Origin: Siphonodentalium dalli
Lineage: Eukaryota; Mollusca; Scaphopoda; Gadilida; Siphonodentaliidae
Assembly: GCA_032622095.1 (NCBI GenBank)
Contig: CP136069.1
Span: forward strand, 88,836,618 to 88,900,617
Reading direction: 5' to 3'
Length of the DNA stretch: 64,000 nt
The translations under genes were made by a program, and so were the position numbers. Below the pieces are notes generated by a model, which was not told where the DNA came from, made no database searches, and worked only from the letters and a program-made list of their open reading frames with translations. Of the stretch, positions 11,014 through 57,099 are shown in pieces; position 1 is the stretch's first letter, and each line of letters opens with the position of its first letter.

Positions 11014-11808
11014 TAGAATATTTGAGTATGTTGTTTCAGAGTGGACTCAGTTACAGCTCACTCAACACAGCTAGGTCAGCTCTCTCTGCGTTAGGGCTTC
11101 GGTTAGATCAGTTTCCGGCAGGATCAAATCCCATTGTACTCCGGTTCATGAAAGGAGCTTTTAATTTGAGGCCACCTACTAAACCAACAGCCATCACGTG
11201 GGATGTCGATGTGGTCCTGAGACTACTACAAACTATGTCTCCTGTTCGTGGCTTAAGTTTAAAGGACTTAACGCTGAAATTGGCGATGCTCGCCTCTCTT
11301 TTATATGAGGCAAGAGTGCAAACATTACACTTATTGACAATTACTGGAAAGCAAAGAACGCACTCCAAATACTTGTTTTATATCCAGGGATTATTAAAAC
11401 ATAGCCGGGCTGACTTTTCCGAGGAACGGTTTTTAGAATTTAGTTCATATCCTCCAGATAGGAGATTATGTATTTACACTGTGGTGACAGAATACCTCAA
11501 GAGGACACAAGGTTTGCGAAAAAAGGAGGATTCTTTGTTTATAAGTTATGTAAACCCTCACAGGAAGGTTACCACAACCACCATATCACGTTGGAACTGT
11601 CCTGACCAAATCAGGTATCGACACTTCCGTATTCACAGCTCACAGTGTCAGAGCTGCTTCCTCTTCTAAAGCCTTCACCATCGTGCCTATGAAGGAAATC
11701 ATGGCGAAGGCTGGCTGGAGCCGTGAGAGTACTTTCCAAAAGTACTACCACAAGAGAATCACCAAAGGACCGACTACCGACTTTGCAGCCTCCGTCCTCC
11801 AGACGTAG
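10587..11808 (+). pseudogene. DIRS tyrosine recombinase, one frameshift
   Basis: The open frame 10587-11669 contains the N-terminal SAM-like core-binding region (WRPSTKKQYSVYITRW, then SYSSLNTARSALSALG) and the first catalytic Arg, in EARVQTLHLL (codon 11313). After about 11590-11620 the signal shifts frame: the AHSVRAASSSKA box (HxxR, codons 11641-11652) and the catalytic Tyr region FQKYYHKR (Tyr codons 11743-11748) are read to TAG at 11806-11808. The protein would integrate a circular DNA copy without target duplication. The first ~110 codons of the open frame overlap the RT ORF and may not be used. One small indel separates catalytic Arg1 from the rest, so this copy is likely inactive. Confidence 0.88.
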
Positions 11809-11846
11809 GTGAGTTGGAAATTTTTTTCTTCCTATTGGCTGCGAAT

Positions 11847-11969
11847 CCCCTAGTCAAGGACGACCTGATTGGTTGGCGTATATATAATTAACAAAATAAA
11901 CTAGACTTACCTTGGGAAGTAGCTGTTCATTTTGAATTATAATAGTCTACAATCAGGGAGGGCTTGACT
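11847..11969 (-). repeat. DIRS internal complementary region
   Basis: 11847-11889 is the exact reverse complement of the left end (7608-7650). 11884-11969 is the exact reverse complement of the right end (12216-12301). The two halves overlap at the 6 bp 11884-11889. This is the circle-junction template expected of DIRS replication, and it lies directly after the recombinase stop. Confidence 0.92.
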
Positions 11970-12171
11970 CCCGCCCTCCCATCCCATGAGTCAATCGAGT
12001 TAATTCATACGCCAACCAATCAGGGATGGACCATAAATGTATGTTCATGGTCACGGCATAGTTGCTCATAGAGCAAGGTATGGACTTGCATTTCAGGAGT
12101 CCCACATAAGGCATAGTTGCTCGTAGAGCTAGTTATGCACTTAATTTCAATACTTGAAAAAATTGGCTTTC
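11970..12171. other. DIRS spacer between ICR and right ITR
   Basis: Non-coding. It contains a second, diverged acgccaaccaatcaggg end-like string (about 12009-12025) and two copies of a gcatagttgctc-type phrase about 60 bp apart (12056 and 12112). Confidence 0.6.
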
Positions 12172-12301
12172 AAAACTGTTGGGCGGACAGTTGCGCATGC
12201 GCAAGGCACTCCCCTAGTCAAGCCCTCCCTGATTGTAGACTATTATAATTCAAAATGAACAGCTACTTCCCAAGGTAAGTCTAGTTTATTTTGTTAATTA
12301 T
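12172..12301 (-). repeat. DIRS right inverted terminal repeat
   Basis: 12174-12222 is the inverted match of 7640-7691. The outer 86 bp are complementary to the ICR. It contains the same gcgcatgcgca palindrome as the left ITR. A caaggtaagt string close to the end would read as a splice donor on the plus strand. Confidence 0.88.
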
Positions 12302-12520
12302 GTCACATTAATTATTAAAATGTATGCATCATGGGTATAATGGCAGTATCATTCAGATTCTGGTAAATCAGATGTTTATAGTGGAATGTAATAAACAGAA
12401 TAATCACTTGATTGAACTGGTGACGTGAAATAATTCATTCGAGACAGGCACTCTTATGTAAAACACTCCAGCCTCAAAGTGATTACTCTCTATTTAATCA
12501 TGGGGCGAAAATTGGCCAGG
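12296..12520. repeat. Host repeat G, right part
   Basis: It matches the reverse complement of about 40140-40404: shared strings include cagatgtttat, gtggaat, and ataatcacttgattgaac. Together with 7536-7613 it reconstitutes one copy of the repeat. Confidence 0.8.
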
Positions 12521-12737
12521 AAATCTGTTATGCATCCCTGTGATTGTATCCATGATACTTTGCACAATAGATGACTAATGGCTGATACGATGATAAACAG
12601 CAATAAACAAAACCCAACCAGTCGTGACCCTGGCTGACCGAGATGAGATAAACTTGGTCAAGTGATAGCATTTTCTCCCACCCCTATACATTTTAGCACA
12701 GGCAGTCCATGTCAAATAACTATGTGAGATTTTCCTA

Positions 12738-12922
12738 CAGTTATGCCCAATGTATATGATCCTTTAACACAGCAGAATTATGGGACATTTTTCAGGATTT
12801 AGTCGGAAATATGGCTTGAAGCCATTCATCGGAAAGCTCTCACCAAGAGCTTTCTGATGAATGGCAGCAAGCCATATTTCCGACTGCTGTGGTTTAGGGG
12901 TCGATTATTTATGAAATGACTG
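12738..12922. mobile_element. MITE family A, copy 2
   Basis: TA-flanked. The right arm has an internal deletion, so gactgctgtgg directly follows the tttccgac string. Confidence 0.8.
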
Positions 12923-12930
12923 TATCTCAC

Positions 12931-13536
12931 ACCACAGGTGACTGCTGTCTCACCCCACTGGAACTATTTTAACGAGCCATCAGTATGTCTTGTTTAAACT
13001 AAAACAATGGCAACCAGTTACGCTTCAATAAATACTGACAAATTCATGGACAAATAATGAAAATGGAGATATGCCTCCAACTGGTTAAACACAGAGAATC
13101 TTCAACATAAGCCCACTTGCAAATGCAGAGTTGCATAAAATGCAATATAAACGACTATTTGTGTGAACACATTCAATCAAACGGAAGGCCCCATCATGAA
13201 ATGGGCATTACTTTCCAATTTTGTAACACAAAAATAATAGCGCTTCACAAAAGCCGAACGAAATTGTTCCTCATTTGAAAAATTTTCATCATTGCATTTT
13301 TCTGTCATATATACATGTTCCCTTTTCTAATGATACTGATAGCAACATTTCCCATGGCAAACATAGTTAGTTTAGTTGTACTGTCTACATATCAATACGG
13401 ATGTTTCTCAAAATACGTGCCAGGTGCAATGATAAGATTTCTCCCCAGATGTACCATTACGAACCTACTGAAATTTGCCAAGATCGGTATTAAAACAAAT
13501 AATTCAGAATGAAGCTCTTGGGTTGGGAGAAAAATG
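12931..13536. other. No gene seen
   Basis: A 65-codon hydrophobic ORF at 13315 has no recognisable features and looks accidental. Confidence 0.4.
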
Positions 13537-13648
13537 ATCCATCATAAACTGGGATGTGGGCATGGAAAATTCTCAGCCTCGTGTCTGACTCAAATATCTG
13601 GCCCATCGGGTGAGATTTTTCCATCCTACATCCCAGGTTATGATGGAT
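13537..13648. repeat. 112-bp foldback
   Basis: atccatcataaactgggatg pairs with the inverted catcccaggttatgatggat with one mismatch; the stem continues inward with gaps. Confidence 0.82.
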
Positions 13649-14191
13649 ATTTTAATCTCCATTTGCAACGTTTATACAGTAGTCTCCCAATATCTGCTGA
13701 AATAACTGCACAGTTATCAAACACAACAATAGGCTATATACACTGAAGTACTGAACTATACAATTAATAACTCAAAAATGCATTTTGTTGTTTATTATAT
13801 TAAAAAAGCAACATTTCTTGACAAAATAAGTTACATATACATCATAGAAGAAATTTATTTAAAATTCAGACATGTAAAATAGCATTACAAATTTGATATG
13901 TACTAATACTAGTAATATGAAAGAGGACGGAGAAAGACAGACATTCAAGAGCATTTTCTAACTCATGCTGATTTTCACAGCCATGTTGATAACGAATGCT
14001 AATAGGCAACACGAGAACTGTCAGCCATTTTATCACATAGAGCACAGGTACAAGTCGACAATAGACAATGAGTAACTACATCATCAAATATCCCAAAATA
14101 TCAGCAGCCTAATATTGGCACTACGAGTGCTCATCTACTGCTAAGGAAATAATGCCAAAATGTTGTAGAAGTATCCATAGTTTATTCCATA
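13649..14191. other. No gene seen
   Basis: AT-rich, nothing recognised. Confidence 0.4.
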
Positions 14192-14403
14192 CAGTAATGC
14201 CCAAAGTATATGACCCTTTGACCACAGCAGAATTATGGGAAATTTTTCAGGATTTAGTCGGAAACATGGCTTGTTGCCATTCATCGGAAAGCTCTCACTG
14301 AGAGCTTTCCAATGAATGGTAGCAAGCCATATTTCCGACTAAATCCTGAAAATTTCCCATAATTTTGCTGTGGTTTAGGGGTCAATTATTTAGAACACTA
14401 CTG
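14192..14403. mobile_element. MITE family A, copy 3
   Basis: Full-length 212-bp palindrome flanked by TA; both arms carry ccacagcagaattatggg or its complement. Confidence 0.85.
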
Positions 14404-14450
14404 TATATGTGAGCACAGAGTACTAGCAACCACCATAATCACCACCATTG

Positions 14451-14590
14451 AATAAATAGAGGATCTACAATGAGTCCCCAGTTTATAGTGGAATTTACAA
14501 AACAAGTCCAGTAAATTAGGTCTGGACCGAGCCTTTGGCTGGACGAGTTTTGTAAATTCGTCTGGGGACGAGTTGTAGATTCTATTTATT
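14451..14590. repeat. 140-bp foldback MITE
   Basis: aataaatagaggatctacaa pairs with the inverted ttgtagattctatttatt; inner blocks gtcccca and tttacaaaac also pair with their complements. Confidence 0.82.
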
Positions 14591-14592
14591 AC

Positions 14593-15487
14593 ATGATCAA
14601 AAACCTCGACAAAACATACTTACACATGTAAATTAACAAATGGGACGTGAAACTAACATCGGCTTCTATAAGGCATGCGATGACGTTTCACGTAAAGAAA
14701 TAGTCCCAGATAAATAAAGACTCTTTGCGTATTTAATGGACATAACTTTTCATGACATAACTTTTCAAACTCTTCATTCATGATAGTTTGTTGGAAAAAT
14801 ATTGGAAGCCATGGTATTTTGAGACGTGGCATATAGAATGTAAACAGACGACAAACAGGAAGTCAAATGTCACCTGGAACTATTTCCTGTTATTAAACGA
14901 ATGTTTTATAGAATGGGGGTTATTGAATGGAATAAGGGTGCGATCACACAAACTATTTTGTTTACATAATTACATTACTAATTAGTAGGTATTAATTAGT
15001 TACATGTTGGTGGCCACTGATCTCAAAAGAAAACAAGCAGTTGTCTTCAAGTGGCTAGCATGGCTAGCAAGGGGATGTCTGGAGATTGAATATGATGAAC
15101 ATGTAAATTTTCCTTGAGATATGGCAGCAGGCTCAGCCACATTGTAAAATTCACAGAGCGACTTCAACTGTACCCAAGGACGATGCTAAGAAGACTACTT
15201 TACTGTAGTTGCTTCATTAGCCTGTATCAGTTTGAGCATTATGTTGATCCATTATAGATAGTAAAACGACTAGAGGAGAATTGTGACGTGTTAAGATGGT
15301 GTATAAATGGTATGTTCCAAAGTGATTGCATCAAAACATGGTGCAAGGGATTTAATAAGTTTCATCTCATTTTAAGAAATATTTTAATGGTCAAAATATG
15401 ATACCTAATTGCCAATTATAAATTCATTCAGAAGTAACTCCCTTAAGTTTATTTAAGTTTATCAAGTGCTTGTTATCCCCCTTGCTC
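14593..15487. other. No gene seen
   Basis: AT-rich, nothing recognised apart from a tgtaaacagacgacaaacag phrase related to one near 2.65 kb. Confidence 0.4.
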
Positions 15488-15491
15488 TTAA

Positions 15492-16825
15492 AGGTGACAT
15501 GCAATGGTTTTCATCATTTGGCTAAAAATTCATTTAATTGGTTGGCGGTTTGGTCAGAAAACATATCCCGCAAACGCGATATTTTACTGATGCACCTATC
15601 TGCCGATATGAGGCGTCAACATTTCAGGATTTTGAGATGGTTTCCCATTTCAGTGAAAACGCCATGACTTATCTCCCCATAGTTTGTGACATCACGGTTT
15701 GACAAGAGAATGTAGAGTTTATGGCCTGTCTCAAAATTGCTTACAAAATCCGATAATATCTACCCCAAAAATGAAGTTAACACATTGCTATAGTGTCACA
15801 GTTTCAAGAATACACATTATTTCTCTCCATCTGTCACAAACAAAAACATGATAGGCAAACTCAGACTCAACTAATTTAGTATATACAGCACGATGTCATA
15901 CATGCGTAGATCTTTGATTAACATGTGTCGAACATGCTCATTCCCTAGCTGAACTACTGTTCTCTGTTTATGGGAAATGTCAGAGGTCAAATGTCACATA
16001 TCCCGGGAATTAGCATCAGAAAAATGCTGAGGTAATTCCAAATGAGAACGATTGTTCTAATGAAAATTAATTAATTAAGACTGCAGTTTAGTAATCTGTG
16101 TTCCCATAATTTAGACCTTTACATTCCTCAGTAAAATGGAACCACCATACCAAGATTTAGATATATATATACCTCTATTGTGGTCATGCACTCAATGATT
16201 CAACATGAATTATATGCAATAATCTGTTGGAAATGTTTCCATAAACCGAAATTAAATAACCTACCTTACTGGCGAACGTAGCATGCTGCAGAGAGTCATT
16301 GGCAGACCCCTGATTTTATCACTGGGAGGGTAAACCCCTAGTGCCAAAATAAATAGTATTTCTGTTTTATAATTTTATTTAATATATTTAGTGGCTATAG
16401 GCCTAATGTGCCATCAATGCGAATATGTCGCATGTGGAATCGTATTCTTTGAACTATCATTATCATTATATAAGATGGAATCTCATCTCACTGACAAGTT
16501 ACGTAGTTACGGTGTCTACAACATAACGGGTACTATAATAACTCCATGACCATGACATCTGGTCAGAAGCTAATGTTGTAATGTAACACAGGGCGCTCAT
16601 CATCTGGATGCCATTACCGTTACATCAATCTGTGACGTTATAATTCATGGGAGATAGGTCATGACATTTTGGCTTTGCGCAAACTTTAGGGAGTTGGCGT
16701 AACAGCGATTTCTAGGCTTTCCGGCTGTCTAGAGACTTTGCGTTTCCACGGGTTGGGATCAGGGCCAATCATGGCATATTGAAATGAGGGGCATAGACCA
16801 ATCTATAAACCGTTGCATGTCACCT
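15492..16825. mobile_element. 1.33-kb TTAA-flanked DNA element, non-autonomous
   Basis: Terminal inverted repeats: the left end aggtgacatgcaatggttt is matched by the inverted right end with one mismatch over about 19 bp. Both ends are flanked by TTAA (15488-15491 and 16826-16829). TTAA duplication is characteristic of piggyBac and Kolobok transposons. No transposase ORF is seen. The interior is AT-rich without other recognisable features. It ends about 280 bp from the likely WDR31 polyadenylation site. Confidence 0.85.
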
Positions 16826-17109
16826 TTAATAAAAGTTAGAGTCATCACATCATTCTTATTTTACTGTCTTGAGTAGGTGAGAATTATTTAAGGGTAGAAG
16901 AACAACCTTCGTAAGTACACCACCTTAAAAATGATCTGACTCACTCAAAATGAATGAGCGTTCTTAGATCAAGTTTCATTCAACATAAATCAGCTAGAGA
17001 AAGCAGCAAGGATAATACTGGTTTTTGTCGAAGTACAGTTGCCTTACTCTTCTATAGCGGAAATCACCAGCTCATCTAAAATCCCAAATGACGGTAATGA
17101 AATTTAACA

Positions 17110-17588
17110 ATTGTGAAAGTAACCTGGTTTATTCCATAGAAAACATATATTTGTTCTGTACTCCACAAGAGTTGTCAACTGAAAGTTTAATGTGAAAAAT
17201 ATATTTTAAAATAATGTTTACATAATTTCAAAAGAATACAAACTCATTCTTAACAGTTCGGGTCTTCTCTGGACATAAACAAACAGTTCAAATGTGAGGT
17301 TGCTCCTAATTACACAGTATATTCCATACGTAATTTATCACAACAGTTAGATTATAATACATCATTATGACCATAGGATATCACTCTTTTCGATAAATGT
17401 AGTATTTGGTATTGATTTGTGATAAAGTCGATTAAAATTGACGAAAATTATGGCCACTGGGCATAAAGTCCACTGTAGAAGTAAGGCAACCATACTTCCT
17501 ATGTAAACCTGTATCATCCAAACCGATTTCACTAGGAGGTTAACACCGAAGAAAACTTGGAATTGACTGTTCTCTGAGATGGAGTTGG
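17110..17588 (-). other. WDR31: Probable WDR31 3' UTR
   Basis: The stretch after the WDR31 stop has no ORF or obvious repeat. On the minus strand an AATAAA occurs at 17133-17128 and an ATTAAA near 17191-17186, so cleavage is expected near 17110. The end is inferred. Confidence 0.5.
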
Positions 17589-52830
<35,242 letters not shown>

Positions 52831-53669
52831 TGTATCATAAAACGCACTAATCATAATCTAATTCTACGCATCCTTCATCGAAAAAAAAATCCATATCCAT
52901 GGATCAAAACGACCCCTTCAAAAAATTATATAAAGACATTAAAGCATCCTTAAAACTAAATTTCGAGTCATTTGTTGACATTAGATGCAGGTGTGTACGT
53001 TTCCTTTGACCAGGAAACTCCGAAATAAAGTTCGTTTGAAGAAATATCGCTGCAGTGAATCTCGCATTAAAGCTCGATTAATGCTGCATATGTCTTAGAT
53101 AATATTACACATTTATAACAGTATACACTGGTATACATTGCTTTTAAAGATATTTTAAATTTATATATAGTGTCCTGATCATTGTTCAGTTCAACAAAAA
53201 GTACACACCCTCAACCGGATATTTTAGTACGCATGCGCATTTCCATTGATCGAATTGTTTTTAGACTTGTCAGAAAACAAGTGCCCGTAAATCAAATAAA
53301 GCATCAGGATACTGAACCGTTCTGTGAATAAACAAACTCCATACCGCAAGTAAGCGTTTATTGTCTATATTTATATCGGATATATATATATTTTTTGTAC
53401 ACTTAAATTAAGGAAGATGGTTTAAATTCGAGAAAATATTAGACGTGCCGTACACTACAGTACACTGTACAGTACAGTACAGTGTGACTGTCACTGTCAG
53501 TGTGACTGTCACTTTGTCAGTCAACTGTCAGTGTCAGTCACTGTAGATCTGTATCTAGATTTTTCAGTGCAGGAATCAATTCTGGTTCAGTAACTTTATG
53601 ACCTTCCAGTGACTCGTGAAGTCGGTAGCCGATAGGTACGGTAGAGTAATGGTATTTTGTGCTAGCACC
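52831..53669. promoter_or_regulatory. Likely WDR31 promoter and 5' UTR region
   Basis: Sequence upstream of the WDR31 start. It has the NRF1-like dyad at 53228 and a cagtacagtacagtgtgactgtcactg-type microsatellite at 53450-53540 rich in gtgactgtcact palindromes. No TATA box is obvious. The transcription start is not determinable from sequence. Confidence 0.35.
53228..53240. promoter_or_regulatory. NRF1-like palindrome upstream of WDR31
   Basis: tacgcatgcgcat resembles the NRF1 site (a GCGCA/TGCGC dyad) and lies about 400 bp upstream of the WDR31 start codon. NRF1 sites are common in TATA-less promoters. Function is inferred; the DIRS terminal repeat here also carries gcgcatgcgca, so the motif alone is weak evidence. 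Confidence 0.3.
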
Positions 53670-54098
53670 GTACTCTCGGGCTCCAAATAAAAGTGCAGGC
53701 CCCAATAATAGTGCAGGGGGGAAATTTCATTGAAAGTTAATAAAAGTGCAGACCCAAATAATAGTGCAGGGGAAACTCTTGAGCAAAACATCAACTGTTA
53801 AACATATTATTTTTACAGTTCGTGTAGGTCAAGTATAGGAATCAACATAGTACGGTATGTGTCATGTGGTGTTTTATTCAGTATTTAAATGTTCACATGT
53901 GTGTCATATACATGCATAAAGATATAAACTCATCATTTTGCTATCAGAGTCATATAGAAATCTTGAGTTTGTGCTGATTTCAATTTTCATAGCCTCAAAA
54001 TTAATAAACGTGCAGACCCAAATAAGCACTGTGCAGGGGGGAAATTTCCCAAGAAAATAATAAACGTGCATGCATGTTTATTTGGAGCCCAAGAGTAC
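53670..54098. repeat. 430-bp foldback with ggctccaaataaa ends
   Basis: gtactctcgggctccaaata is matched by an inverted copy at 54079-54098 (one mismatch). Each arm then repeats gtgcag-aataa phrases and ggggggaaatttc. It lies about 0.84 kb upstream of the WDR31 start codon. Confidence 0.82.
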
Positions 54099-54113
54099 CA
54101 TGCAAATTGCAAG

Positions 54114-54904
54114 GATCGCAACCTGCCGTTACCTCAATACCTGGTCAGGGTATTCTGACAAAAATCAGAACTCGGTCAGATACCAAGTTTGTCAGGCTGA
54201 AAAATCATGCGAGATCACTGAATAAAGATCCAAATACAAAATGCTGACTTCCCCCATTAGGCATTAATACATTTGTCCAGATATGTTATTGTTAAATTGT
54301 CATGCGTGCAGTATGCTGTCCGATCAGGCACGAACATTAATAGCTGCATGCATTACCTGTGTACACGCCTCAGTGTGTGGATGTTAAAGACGCTACTGGA
54401 GTCACCACAGGGTTATAAAGTTACTCGGTCCTGGTAGCACCTGGACCATTAATTGCATCTACATGTACCGGTACATGTATTATAATCGAAAGGTTCCTGC
54501 ACTGCACGCAATATCAACAGATACAGACTCCAGTACAACTACTAAGTACTAGCATTCTTTAATGTGCATCGTAGTACACTGTGGCATGTATACAAAGTTT
54601 AGTCCAGTTATTGAAATCCCGGCATTTATTTTTTCGTCGCGTCTCCAGCTAGGCTCCAAGATTGGAGTAGAATCTGTTGTCTGGATTGCTCGATCCTCTG
54701 TTAGCCATTAATGTCTGTGCCCGATCAGACAGCAACCTGCACCCACGACAACATACCTGGACAAATGTTGTAATAGGGGGTGGGGAGTCGGCATTTTGCA
54801 TTCAGATTTTTATTCAGTGATCTCGAATGAGACTTTTCACCCTGACAATCTTGGTATCTGACCGAGTTCTGATTTTTGTCAGAATACCCTGAATAGGTTG
54901 CGAT
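54114..54904. repeat. 790-bp foldback with about 140-bp arms
   Basis: gatcgcaacct, gggtattctgacaaaaatca, gaactcggtcagatacca and gcgagatcactgaataaa in the left arm (54114-54262) recur inverted in 54769-54904. A second pair inside (ctgtccgatcaggca, 54311; inverted near 54716-54732) extends the arms. Confidence 0.85.
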
Positions 54905-55299
54905 CACCGGTCCTCTAGCATGAGAGATCAGTACACTACCTCTTGGCTACCAACTTCCCTCGACTCTGACTGACTCTGTAACTGTACTGTGTCTGTAGAG
55001 TTTTCAGTGCAGGGGCCAATGCTGGCCATATCCACACTGGGATCGAGTAGATCTGCCATCCAATTTTGTCCAGGATTTTTTTTCACTATTATGTGACTTC
55101 TTTGCCATGATAGGGATCTTTAACTTGCGCACATTGTTGCACAAGGCCACGGGACAGCCATTTAGCGTGGGCTTCCGATTTGACGGTGTTCCCAGGCTAA
55201 AGTCATCCCTGGCGATGACATTGCAAGAGAAGATCAAATGAGGTTCATAATCAGGTTTGGCAGATAGTCATCCTGCAGACTATTCTATAAGAATTAAGG

Positions 55300-55512
55300 G
55301 AGTTTTGTTTATAGTGATCACTAATTGCGCTTATGGGCAATTAAATTTTTGTAAGTTTTAAATTGCGCTTAAGTGCAATTGCTGCCCACATAATGTTCAA
55401 TGAAATGCACATAAGTGCAATTTAAATTACAGATTGTTAATTGCGCTGAAGTGCAAATGCTTGCCACATAATGTTAATTATATATTTAATAAATGTAAAA
55501 ACGGACTCCCAT
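55300..55512. repeat. aattgcgcttaag-type low-complexity repeat
   Basis: Repeats of aattgcgcttaagtgcaatt and gcccacataatgtt. It ends in aaatgtaaaaacggactccc, which matches the ends of the 33.6-34.1 kb and 51.0-kb stretches. A tRNA-like block adjoins it. Confidence 0.65.
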
Positions 55513-55592
55513 AGAATCGAACCCTCGAACATGTCAAAGGTGTAGCTAGATAGAGGTCGGCCCACAAACCAACTGAGCTATCCTCTCCTCTC
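55500..55592 (-). repeat. tRNA-like block, probable tRNA-derived SINE head
   Basis: On the minus strand, tagctcagttgg (A-box-like, 55584-55573) is followed about 60 nt later by ggttcgattct (B-box-like, 55520-55510). These are the two internal RNA polymerase III promoter boxes of tRNA genes and tRNA-derived SINEs. The acceptor and T stems do not pair well, so this is not a functional tRNA. A tandem partial duplicate of the 5' end (gagctatcc...ctcc) follows. Confidence 0.55.
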
Positions 55593-56293
55593 TGAGCTAT
55601 CCGCTCCTCTCATTCACTGTGGCTGAAGGGGTCATTATTGCCACATTTTGGTGTGTTGGGTACCCAGCTTTACAAAAACTTTCAAAAGGTGTTTTGGGTA
55701 CCCAGCTTGACCTTTGCGGTTTTATGTTATATATGTCATCATAAATCATAAAGTTATATCGCCGAGAAAATTCAATTATTAGTCACAAATGTCAATTTTG
55801 AAGATTAGTACACATGCATCGTTTGATAGCATGCTACCGGTATATATCTTCAACAATTGTGTTCTCAAAACATTACAAAGGTCAAGCTAGGTACCCAAAA
55901 CACATGTTCCTAAAGCTGGGTACCCAGCACACCAAAATGTGGTGACAGTGACCCCCTTCGGCCTCACTGTGTTCAGCAGTCAAGGTCAAGCAATTACTCA
56001 TTCAGAATTTCAGTGTCGAGTGTGTGACTGTGATTAAGACTACTGAAATATCTGCTTATTTGCCAAAGAGAATTAATTTTCTGAAGAAAAAAAAACTTAT
56101 TCCATTGCAATAATAAAAACCATCATCCATGTGAAAGAAGGTATAGCCATATATACCATCCACCCATATGATGCTAAGTCGATGTGCAGTTGTGCACATG
56201 TATTTGAAAATACATAATTCTGGCCCCGTGAGTAAGGCTGATTATCCTGTAGCGAGACCAGCTTTATCAGATCAATGTAATTTCCAGGGGCAG

Positions 56294-56650
56294 GCCTGAA
56301 ATAGTGTGTCTGTCATTTGCAGAATGAGGTCCCCAAATGCTGCTATGGGAGACCTACATGTATAGGATCCGATTGGTTCCCCAGTTGAAGTTGGTGATGT
56401 TCACCCATCAGTCACCTCAATTGAGCAATTTATCTTCTGCAAATCAGGGGATATAGAAACAGAAGAGAAAAAGTAACTAAAACAATGTTAAATTGAGACT
56501 ATAGATACTTCCCAGAAGATGAGGCCTAAGCAGAATGAGGTCCCCATAGGGTGAATTTGGTGATGCTAACCTGCTTTGCGGGGTACCATCACTAAACTCA
56601 CCTTCTGAGGACCTCATTCTGCAAATGACAGACATTCTTTGAAGGTTTGT
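56294..56650. repeat. Repeat family B, copy 3
   Basis: The same opening tgtctgtcatttgcagaatg and closing gacctcattctgcaaatgac as copy 2; the left hairpin is replaced by the tail sequence of copy 1. Confidence 0.75.
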
Positions 56651-57099
56651 CCAGGGGTATTCTCATCTATATTCAGTCATTTCTAGGACATGATTCTTCT
56701 GGACGACAAAATGACTGTTATATTTTGACACATATGGTGGATTGTTTTACTTTAGTTAAAAACAAATTATTCGAGACTATTGAAGTATAATTCCGAAATT
56801 CCACTGCTACTTGGCTTTTACTTGAGTATTGGGGCAGACATTGGTCATTGTTTTAATCTCATAATATGTAAAAATATTTGTGCTCCTTACATAATTGCTT
56901 TTCAGTATTAAGCTCCTAAACTTGATCCTTTGGGCTAGACTGACTGATGTGTGAAAGGTCCTTGGTTGATTTTGGTTGAAATAAGGGCATATATATGAAA
57001 TTTAACACTTCCCACCCACCATTCTGCAAGAGAAAGTATTTATGCAGTAGAATTTAAGTTTGGTACCAATACATAGGTTCCTTTATATTCATAGGTAAA

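Larger units (their letters stand above)
7608..12301 (+). mobile_element. DIRS-type tyrosine-recombinase retrotransposon, near full length
   Basis: The 4.69-kb element has DIRS architecture: a left inverted terminal repeat (ITR), gag, an RT-RNase H-methyltransferase-like ORF, an overlapping tyrosine recombinase, an internal complementary region (ICR), and a right ITR. The ICR first half is an exact complement of the left 43 bp and its second half of the right 86 bp. There is no LTR and no integrase. A paralogous uninterrupted copy of the surrounding repeat near 40.4 kb has AATTAT where this element sits, which fixes the ends. Gag and recombinase are frameshifted, so this copy is probably not autonomous, but the RT ORF is intact, suggesting a fairly recent insertion. 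Confidence 0.93.

Noticed and set aside
7608-12301. LTR retrotransposon (Ty3 or Copia type)
   Set aside because: Terminal repeats are inverted, an ICR is present, and a tyrosine recombinase replaces integrase and protease.
13315-13746. Two short plus-strand ORFs
   Set aside because: The second lies largely on a foldback palindrome; the first has no recognisable domain or splice context.
55500-55592. Functional tRNA gene
   Set aside because: A- and B-box-like motifs are present, but the acceptor and T stems do not pair and the spacing is irregular.
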